Origin: Hominiventricola filiformis
GTDB taxonomy: Bacteria; Bacillota; Clostridia; Lachnospirales; Lachnospiraceae
Length of the DNA: 64,000 nt
Reading direction: 5' to 3'
Assembly (NCBI RefSeq): GCF_020686965.1
Contig: NZ_JAJEPS010000004.1
Location: forward strand, 62,001-126,000
Part shown: one piece after another, positions 32,004 through 40,300 of the stretch
How the letters are laid out: the number at the start of each line of letters is the position of its first letter
How positions within the stretch are numbered: position 1 is the stretch's first letter
The notes under the pieces: model-generated
Databases searched by the model: none
What the model was told of the DNA's origin: nothing
The model's input: only the letters and a program-made list of their open reading frames with translations
Translations under genes and position numbers: made by a program

Positions 32004-34676
32004 TTAGTTTTTCTTCTGCAAATCCTCGCATCGGAAAATGTAATACTTCGCTGCCATATCTTTTGGATTTTCCCTCAAGACACAGGCAAGCAGGTTCTTT
32101 GCCTCGTAATAGAAGCCTTTTTCGTAGAGTTCCATGGCCTTGTCAAAGGCGTGCTGCGTCTGTTTTACCAGCCGGATCTCTTCTCCGCTTCTGTCGTCAT
32201 AAATATCATAAAGTCCTATTACCAGACTGCCGTCTTCCAGACGTCCAATATAACGGCCTGCATAGGAATCTTTGTTTGCCATTCGCTCATAGGCTGCTTC
32301 CGTAATGAGCAGACGGCTTCCCATGCTCCGTAAGAATTTTCCATTGCTTAACAGCTGCTCAAATTCCGGTGCAATCACTGCCGGGATATACCGTTCCTCA
32401 TCTCCACAGATACCAAAATATACTTCCGTCTGATCCATGACAAAGACAACGTTCAACTGTTCTTCCGGTCCATAGAGGCGGTTATCCGCGTCCATCCTTG
32501 CCAGGATTGTCAGCGCGGTTACTGCTGCGGAATCCGCTCCGTTCTGGCACACCAGCATCATGCTCTGCAGGTTGGCATCATCCACAATGGAAATAATATT
32601 ATTCTGCTGGGCAAACCGGTTGACTGTATTGAAGAACCGGTTCATAAGAGCCTCTGTCTGATTCAACGGAAGGGAGTCTTCCAGGTAAAGCCGTACATTC
32701 AGCACGGCGAAATTGCCTTTGACATTGCTTCCGAGGGTTAGAGATCCCAAATTATCTTTTCCAAGAAGACCGATGATACTGGGCGGTACGAACCGGTAAT
32801 AAGTTTCACTCATACGCTCCAGATTGAGAATCTGTACGTCAATATCATCTGCCATCTTATTAAATACCTGTGCAATTCCTGTCAGTTCATCCTCCGATGT
32901 ACTGGTAATCCGAATGCTCCGGTCTCCGTCTGCAAAAAGCTGCATTTCCCGCTTCATCTCTCCTAACGGGAACAGAATCTGATAGAACAGCAGCATCATG
33001 AGTACCATGACAATCAGCAGGAATGCCACACTCACTATAGTGAAATCTTTAATGTAGGTGGCGGTATAAGCCGCAATGTTGGCAACATAGATACCTGTTT
33101 CCAGCAGGTAGACGGTCTCACCGGAAAGTCCTCCCACCGGGGTAATACATACCATACGCTCTCCCAGCTGATCATGAATGGTTCCCGTAACCGATTCTCC
33201 GGTCAACGCTGCTCTCCGGTAGAGCTGTTCCGCCGGAAGATTCATCAGAATCTCACAGGGATAAAAACATGGGCTGTTTTTGTCAACACCAATATATAAT
33301 TCTCCGTTTTCATAGTAAATCACTCTGGTATAGAGTTCACGGGTTGCCAGCTGCTGGCTCAAATAGGAATAAGCTTCCCCTGAATAATCGTAAGGATATT
33401 CAATCTCGTTAAAGGACTCCTGTCCGAACAGAGCCGCCAGCATGTTGCCCTCGTCAACAGTCTGTTTTACAAAGTTCTCATCAATAGCGCCCTTGTAATA
33501 CTGGAAGGAAACTGCTCCAAATAGCGCCATGGTGATGAAAAGAAGCGGGATCGTCGCACTTAACAGCCGTTCCATAATGGTATGTCCGCCCCGGATAGCG
33601 CTTGTGAAAACCACCGCAAACCCAAAGATCACCAGAATTACCGCCGCATAGACTGCCCACTGGCGGAGGATTTCCAGGATCATGGCCGGAATACCATACC
33701 GGAAAGCACTGATCACATGGCCGTTTCCATCCTGGCAGACCAGAAAATGAAATCCGTCATCCTGCCCACTGTTCACCAATGCAGTAAAGGTGTTAAGTCC
33801 CGACATGGACATGAGCACCACATCTCCCGGTGTGTACAGATTGGAGCCGCCAAAAGGACTGCTGCCGCTTAACACGGTTTCCTCCGATCCATCCTCCAGA
33901 TTGAGCCTTATGATATTTCCTGTCTCATACTCTCCAAAATAGACATAACCGCTTTCCGCATAGGAGATGAAGGAAGGATACATAAGCGTGTCCACCGTCC
34001 GGGCCGGATACACTTCATATACCCGTTCCTCGCTGGCACAGTAGATCTTACCGGAATCGGAAATATAGACCAGGTTTGTGCCGTTTCCAATCGCTTTATA
34101 AATTCCTTCTCCCGTTCTCATGGGATAGGTTCTTTCGTTTTTCAGTGACAGAGTATCTTCCAGCACGGAACCAAATTCATAATTTTTTCTAATCGCTTTG
34201 GTTTCTTTTTCATCGGTTCCGATAACGGTGATGGTACTGCCGGATGCATTGACCCATCCATAACGGATTCCGTCTTCATTATCCAGTGAAAAAATCTTTC
34301 TCTGCCGTCCGTACAGACGGTCGAAATCGATGACCATCAGCTCCTGTCCCAGAACCGTTCCGTCATACCGGTCAACTTTATCCCGCAGGACATAGACATA
34401 TTTTTCCCCGGCGGTCACTCCCAGAATCTGATACATGGCATCTTTGCGTTCCGTGCGGAATTTTAAATGCCCGTTAATTGTTCCATTTTGCTTCAGTCTG
34501 GCGATGACGGTACTGTTCCCATCATTCCATGCAGCAATGGTTCCTCCGTTTTGTGCCGTACAGAAGGTCAGAATCGAATCCATGGATACAGTACTTCTTC
34601 CAATTCCCCGATACCCGGCCACCACTCCGGCAATTATCAGTGCGATCAGCAATATAGTCCTGAATACTTTTTTCAT
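32004..34676 (-). CDS. Multi-pass membrane sensor: HAMP, degenerate class III cyclase domain, TPR-like tail
   Basis: About 890 residues from ATG 34676, which has AAAGGAG upstream. The order is: membrane segment 5–22; an extracytoplasmic strand-repeat region to about 330 (propeller-like, e.g. YVYFGEYETGNIIRLNLEDG); segments at about 340–358 and 371–392; a second outside domain (Cache-like size); a segment at 543–566; HAMP at 569–615; an RFVPPSIIGLLGKDNLGSLTLG linker typical of adenylate cyclases; a cyclase-homology domain at about 655–830; a TPR-like tail. The first metal Asp (usually in VLFSDIRGF) is replaced in AVLNVRLYLED, so catalysis is doubtful. It probably senses a signal outside and signals by conformation. 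Confidence 0.82.
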   Translation of the reverse strand: MKKVFRTILLIALIIAGVVAGYRGIGRSTVSMDSILTFCTAQNGGTIAAWNDGNSTVIARLKQNGTINGHLKFRTERKDAMYQILGVTAGEKYVYVLRDKVDRYDGTVLGQELMVIDFDRLYGRQRKIFSLDNEDGIRYGWVNASGSTITVIGTDEKETKAIRKNYEFGSVLEDTLSLKNERTYPMRTGEGIYKAIGNGTNLVYISDSGKIYCASEERVYEVYPARTVDTLMYPSFISYAESGYVYFGEYETGNIIRLNLEDGSEETVLSGSSPFGGSNLYTPGDVVLMSMSGLNTFTALVNSGQDDGFHFLVCQDGNGHVISAFRYGIPAMILEILRQWAVYAAVILVIFGFAVVFTSAIRGGHTIMERLLSATIPLLFITMALFGAVSFQYYKGAIDENFVKQTVDEGNMLAALFGQESFNEIEYPYDYSGEAYSYLSQQLATRELYTRVIYYENGELYIGVDKNSPCFYPCEILMNLPAEQLYRRAALTGESVTGTIHDQLGERMVCITPVGGLSGETVYLLETGIYVANIAAYTATYIKDFTIVSVAFLLIVMVLMMLLFYQILFPLGEMKREMQLFADGDRSIRITSTSEDELTGIAQVFNKMADDIDVQILNLERMSETYYRFVPPSIIGLLGKDNLGSLTLGSNVKGNFAVLNVRLYLEDSLPLNQTEALMNRFFNTVNRFAQQNNIISIVDDANLQSMMLVCQNGADSAAVTALTILARMDADNRLYGPEEQLNVVFVMDQTEVYFGICGDEERYIPAVIAPEFEQLLSNGKFLRSMGSRLLITEAAYERMANKDSYAGRYIGRLEDGSLVIGLYDIYDDRSGEEIRLVKQTQHAFDKAMELYEKGFYYEAKNLLACVLRENPKDMAAKYYIFRCEDLQKKN

Positions 34677-34692
34677 AAGTACAACACTCCTT

Positions 34693-35583
34693 TTATTCCC
34701 CATCGCCCAAATAGACATTGCCGATGTATTCAATACCGTTATAACTTACATTACTCTCATATGCCTTCCGGACTTTCCAGCGGGTTCTGATCTGTCCTCC
34801 CGCATAAATGAGGGTAACCAGCACCAGAATCGTCAGAAACGCTGTCATGGCATTTCTGAACAGGAAATTCCGGACTCTGCGGAAGCGGCTCCGAAACCAC
34901 CAGAGAATTCCTCTCATCTCCACAGGCTTATCCGCCATGCTGCGGATTGTGGCGATAATGGAACCAAAGGAAGTGAATCCGGTCGTCCGCATTTTCATAT
35001 CAAACAGCCGTAAATCTCCGGGATAACCATCCCTTGATTCATAACGTCCCTTATAGTTCAGTTCCAGAATGCCAAATGCCTTTTCCGCTGCTGCGAGAAA
35101 ATACTCCGCCTCTTCTGTTCCTTCTTTCAGTTCTGCGAAATCCATAAAATAATTAAACTGAATTCCGCCGTCCCTTGTAATATTAATATTTCTGTCATGA
35201 AGAAGCAGGATTCCCAGATCAGCGTCTGCCCCGGATTCCGCACAGGCTGCAATAAGGTTTAATGCTGCCCTCTTACACTGTACAAACTCTGCCAGATACA
35301 CTCCGCCCAGAAGGGACAGGAGATTTTCGTGATAATAGCGGAACACCAGATTCAGCCTGCTCTCATAGACAAAGGATCCTAAAAAATCCTGATTGGAGAA
35401 GAACAGACGTCCTGTATTCAGTTTTTCCGTCACCGTCTTTCTGACAGCTGCATCGCGAATGGCAATCACGGTATAGAACACTCCCGTCTCTCCGGAAAGG
35501 TCCGTACATACGTAGATATCATTCACCTGATTCTGAAGAACGGTTCTCACCGTCTCCAGCTCCATACCCAATGCTGGAATCAT
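34693..35583 (-). CDS. Single-pass membrane protein with possible pseudokinase-like N-terminal domain
   Basis: 296 residues. Residues 1–230 are soluble, one membrane segment lies at about 245–265 (AMTAFLTILVLVTLIYAGGQI), and a 31-residue tail faces outside. A segment LGILLLHDRNINITRDGGIQFN near residues 120–145 resembles a kinase catalytic loop without the usual catalytic Asp–Lys set. The overall plan (cytoplasmic kinase-like domain, one membrane pass) recalls EssB of type VII secretion; this is a weak resemblance. It lies 16 bases before the pseudo-cyclase gene, suggesting a joint role. Confidence 0.6.
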   Translation of the reverse strand: MIPALGMELETVRTVLQNQVNDIYVCTDLSGETGVFYTVIAIRDAAVRKTVTEKLNTGRLFFSNQDFLGSFVYESRLNLVFRYYHENLLSLLGGVYLAEFVQCKRAALNLIAACAESGADADLGILLLHDRNINITRDGGIQFNYFMDFAELKEGTEEAEYFLAAAEKAFGILELNYKGRYESRDGYPGDLRLFDMKMRTTGFTSFGSIIATIRSMADKPVEMRGILWWFRSRFRRVRNFLFRNAMTAFLTILVLVTLIYAGGQIRTRWKVRKAYESNVSYNGIEYIGNVYLGDGE

Positions 35584-35605
35584 CTGTTCTCACCTGCTTC
35601 TTTCG

Positions 35606-37393
35606 TTATTCTTCCGTCTTCTTCTGCGACACAATCATAAATGCATGTGTAAATATCTCCGGATGTGCCAGTGCTTCCACTTTGATCTCATAGACACCTT
35701 CCTGGGCGGGAGCGGTATAGACACCGTTGTTGTCTATCTTGCCGCCTTCCGGATCAAGCAGCGTATAAGTTAAGGTCTCCTCCGGCATATTGATAAATAC
35801 CGGATTGATGTGAACACTGCTCTTCGGTGAAAGAACCATGGTATCCGGCTGTATCATAATGCAGCCCTTCTGGTCTTTCTGACTGTAAACTCTCTGCTCC
35901 AGGTCCTCCGGCTTATACGCATACCAGCGGATCCGAAGTCCGATCTTTCCCATTTTGCTTCTGGGCCGCACACCTACGATAAAGGTTCCTCTCTCCGGCA
36001 AAATCTTGATTGCCTGATCCAGTTCAAATACCTTTTCATCCGTCACCGTACTGTCTGAAGCAAAGATACTTCCGTCTCCCAGAATAATAGACTCCCGGTC
36101 ACTGCTGCTGATATTGTCCCGGCTGATATATTCCACACCGATCTCCACACATACAGGACCGTTTCCCAGTCCATGCATAATCTCATCGGAAAAATATACT
36201 TTTCCCATCTCTCCGCCATTTCCAAGAGACATCTCGAAGACGCCGCTGGAATTGACACGCCGTTCTTTCTCTGAATGATAGCTTCCCTGTTCCTGTATCC
36301 GGACTTCCGATACCGGAAGCTGTCCCTGACAGGAAGATTCCGGAACCAGATATTCATGAAGCTGCTCAAGAATCATCAGCTGCTCAGCGCTGCTCACATA
36401 CTGGTCAAAGGGCGGTCTTCCCACCTCATCAATCATGGAATGATGATCAGACCGAATCAGATGAATCTCCGCAATGAACAGCTTTTCATCATAGGTACGA
36501 TCCAGATCCACATCCAGGGTTCCCTGATAACTGGTCTTTCTTACATGTTCCAGAACCGAATCCTGCACCGGAGTCACTTTCATGCTTTGAGCTTCCGCCG
36601 ATTCCTCCGATCCGGTTCCCACAACCTGGATATCCTGAAAATCAAGCAGCAGTTCCTCTCCACTGAAAATGTAATCTTCCGGCCGGAAGGACTGTTCCAG
36701 AATGACTTTCTTTCCATATTCCAGGCTGACATTTTCTGCCCGGATCACTGTCTGTTCCGGTTTCATCCGGTCTGCCGTTACCTTGCAGGAAAAAGAAAAT
36801 ACAGAAGGCGTATGACTGATTTTCCTGATCTCTGTCCTGCCCTTCAACACGGTCTGCGGAGTGATAAAAGCAGGCAGATACTGGATCACCTGAATGTCCT
36901 GATCCTGATAGAGCACCGCTGAAGTCAGATAACGGTCCTCCGTCTTCGTATCTCTGATACAGTCTTTTCTGTCAAGCAGATACAAACGGTACTGCTCTTT
37001 CGTACTGTTGTACTTTCTTCCGTCTTCTTCTGTATCCATCACTGCATAGACCGGTTCGGTTCCCTTTTCCTCATAGGCAATTCCCAGACAGATCGTATCG
37101 GTCTTTAGACTGCTGTATCCTTCAATCGTGGATAATTTCAGCACCTGCGTCCTTGGAACCACAATCTCCCTTCCCGCTGCATCAAGGGCCATACCGGACT
37201 GCAGAATGATGGAAGAGTCATCAGCTGCCACCACATCCAGTCCATAGACGATGCCGACTCCATGCAGAACCCGGTTGATCAGTCTTCTTTTGTTATTTAT
37301 GTAATCCTGCTCATTCTGAAAATCCTTTGATGTCAGCAGTTTTCCATAATAATAATTGTTCCGTTCAAAGGAATAATACTTTCGGTTCATCAT
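35606..37393 (-). CDS. CIS-associated fibre/attachment-like protein with Ig-like C-terminus
   Basis: 595 residues. The start (YYSFERNNYYYGKLLTSKDF, then RRLINRVLHGVGIVYGLDV) is a module seen at the N-terminus of proteins encoded in many eCIS loci of Gram-positive bacteria. The middle is strand-rich. Residues about 505–590 look like a bacterial Ig-like domain (VLSPKSSVHINPVFINMPEE, then KIDNNGVYTAPAQEGVYEI). No signal peptide is seen, so it is probably a particle part rather than a secreted protein. It overlaps the stop of the upstream giant gene by 4 bases. Its role in binding or decoration is inferred. Confidence 0.65.
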   Translation of the reverse strand: MMNRKYYSFERNNYYYGKLLTSKDFQNEQDYINNKRRLINRVLHGVGIVYGLDVVAADDSSIILQSGMALDAAGREIVVPRTQVLKLSTIEGYSSLKTDTICLGIAYEEKGTEPVYAVMDTEEDGRKYNSTKEQYRLYLLDRKDCIRDTKTEDRYLTSAVLYQDQDIQVIQYLPAFITPQTVLKGRTEIRKISHTPSVFSFSCKVTADRMKPEQTVIRAENVSLEYGKKVILEQSFRPEDYIFSGEELLLDFQDIQVVGTGSEESAEAQSMKVTPVQDSVLEHVRKTSYQGTLDVDLDRTYDEKLFIAEIHLIRSDHHSMIDEVGRPPFDQYVSSAEQLMILEQLHEYLVPESSCQGQLPVSEVRIQEQGSYHSEKERRVNSSGVFEMSLGNGGEMGKVYFSDEIMHGLGNGPVCVEIGVEYISRDNISSSDRESIILGDGSIFASDSTVTDEKVFELDQAIKILPERGTFIVGVRPRSKMGKIGLRIRWYAYKPEDLEQRVYSQKDQKGCIMIQPDTMVLSPKSSVHINPVFINMPEETLTYTLLDPEGGKIDNNGVYTAPAQEGVYEIKVEALAHPEIFTHAFMIVSQKKTEE

Positions 37394-40300
37394 TCTGCTC
37401 TTTCGTCCTCTCTTTTCTTTCTGGATCTGCGCAGCAGCAGGATTCCGATCCCGGCCAGCACGACTGCTGTACTATAGGCAACCGCAAGCCACGGGAATGC
37501 TTTCTTTCCTTCGCTGTACTCTGTAGGTGCCGCAATGGCATATACACTTAAATGGTTTGTTTTAATGTAGGCCTCTCCTCCGGATCTTCTGGTCTCAAAC
37601 GTTTCCACAGAACCATCTTCCTGTAAACAGACTACCTGAACAATACTGTTCTCATAGGCTGCCGGAATGGGAAGTCCGATCTCTATCTCTCCATCCGGCT
37701 GAATCTCCTGTCCATCCGAAAGAAGCGTTACATTGTAAGCTGCCACCAGTCCGTAATTTTCATTGATGATCTGCTTTACCATACGCTCGGAAGCATCTGT
37801 CGTTCCCGTCTGTTCCACCAGAAGCTGTACATTTTCCGGAAGTACCTCTTCATCTGTTGAGACCACCACTCCATAAACAGCATTCTTCAATACTACATCT
37901 GTAAAGCTGGGACCTGCCTGTGCATTGGAAAAATTCCGTCTGCTCTGAAGTCTTCCCGTTCCGCTGTTATCCTGCGGGGTCTCTTCTTCCTCGATTTCTT
38001 CTACTACAACCGGCTCCCTCACCGTATAGCCGGCAGTCAGAACCTTACTGTCCGCCATCTGATTTTTTACTGCAATGACCTTGAACGTCACTGCCTTTTC
38101 CACGCTGATCGGACCTGTATAAAGAGTAAGACCTGTCTTTTCATCCGGATTGGGATCCATTCCGTCTGTCCGGTAATAGATGGAAGCACCATCTGTCTCC
38201 GTGCTGAAGGTGATCTCCGTTCCCATCTCCAGTTCCCCGCTGGCGAAATTCGCAGTCGGAGCTGCCACCTGATCGGCAAAGCCATAGGTAAACGTGCTGA
38301 TTTCGGACTGTTCATAGTCATCTGCAACCGCTACTGCTTTAATTATCACGGATTCTTTGATGGAAATTGCTTTCTTATAAAGATTGCTTGCCGTTGTCGG
38401 ATCCGTTCCATCTGTCGTATAGAAGATTCTTCCGGTCTCTGCGGTAAGCTCCACCGCACCTTCTTCCGTGAAAATTGCTCCATCCGGTACGGATGCGGAC
38501 GGTGCTGCCAGCCTGTCCATAATTGTGTAAGTAAAGGTAGCTGCTGATACTGCTTTGTCAGTGCCGTCTGCTATGGCAATGGCTTTGACAATCACATTTT
38601 CACCCGGTGTTCCGGTGATCGTCACTGCGCTTCCTGCGGAACTGCTCTCGCTGGGAGTTGAACCATCTGTCGTGTAATGGATCGCTGCCCCTGACACGTC
38701 GGAACTTAAGTGAATGATCTCTCCGTTCTTTACAATGCTTCCAGTCTCTTTATCTGCGAAGATACCGCCCTCATAACTACTGATACTGTAACTGTAATAA
38801 CCAACCTCACTGTCACTGTATCCGGTCTTTGCCGCATAGGCACGGACACTCACTACATCTCCGGCCTTACCGCTGATGATCACACGGTCACCTACCAGTA
38901 CTTTCTGGTTATCCGTTTTCTTGGGATCGCTTCCGTCTACCGTGTAGTAGATCGTCGCATCCTTCTCCGCCTCCAGACCGATCACCGTTCCAGACGCTAC
39001 TACCGATCCTGTATCAATGGATGGTGTCGGTGTGGAAAGTTTTTCTGATACTTCATAGGTTAAAGTAACAATCTGACTCTCCATGCCATCTTTTACCGCA
39101 TAAGCTTTGATGGTCGTCTTCTTTGTAATCGTAAACGGGTTGTCGCTGTCAAATACATTGCTTTCTTCTGTCGGATCTTTCGGTGTATCTCCTCCGTAAG
39201 CAATCTCATAGTAGATCACCGCATCTTTCGTTGCAGTCTTCAGAGTCACCTGCGTATTCTCTGTCACCGCACCTCCTGACGGAGTTGCGTAAGGAGAAGA
39301 AACTGCTGACGGATATGCGAACACCAGCCTGGAAATCGCACTGCTTGCCAGTCCTTCTTTATAAGCCACTGCTGTGATCGTAAACAGGGAAGAGTCACCG
39401 ATTGCCGGTACCGTAATGCCTTCTGAGCCATTATACTTTCTGGTCGCACTGTTCTTTGGCTCCAGTGCTGTCTCATCAAATACCGGTTCAGAGCCATCCG
39501 TCGTATAGAAAATCGTCACACCTTCCGTTGCGGAATATAGCCGAATCTTTGTACCAATCTCTACGATGGTACGGTTTTCCGAATCCGTAGATGGAACAGA
39601 AGTGACCGATTCCACTACCGGCTGATCTGTTACCTTATATACAAATCTGGTCAGTTCACTGTCTTTCATGGTCCGCACCAGCTCACCATACTGACTGGTC
39701 AGGCTGCATGCAATGGCCGTGATCGTAAGAGAACTTCCATAGTCCGCAATATCATCTGTAATCTCTATGGGTGCATCTTTGAACTCATAGGTATCTTTTC
39801 CCATCACCACTTCCGTACCATTCAGAGACACTACCGGAGCACTTCCATTGACCGTGTAGAAAATCCGGCTCCCCTCTGTGCTGCAGTACAGGCTGATGGA
39901 ATCCCCCATGGAAATACTCTCTCCATCCTTCGGATTCGCCGTCGGTATTTTCACCTGACTTCTCAAAGAGAAAGAATAGGTAAAACGGTCAGCTGATCCG
40001 ATCGTTTTTCCATTCGTCAATGCCTGTGCATTGATAATCAGGTAGTTGGATGTATAGATGCTCTCATCTACCGTAATCTTGTCTTCGTAAAGTCGGGTAT
40101 CCTCCCCGCATTCATACCAGAGTCCGTTCAGCTTCACATAGCGCTTGCCATCATAGGTAATACTTTTTAACTCCGTCCCTTTATATTTTCCTTCCAACGT
40201 CTGTCGGGCTTCATAAGATACTTTTGTGAATGTCGGTTCTGATTGATTAACTGTATAAAAAATCAGTGCATCTTCTTCTTCTGTTGTTAGTTTAATCAGC

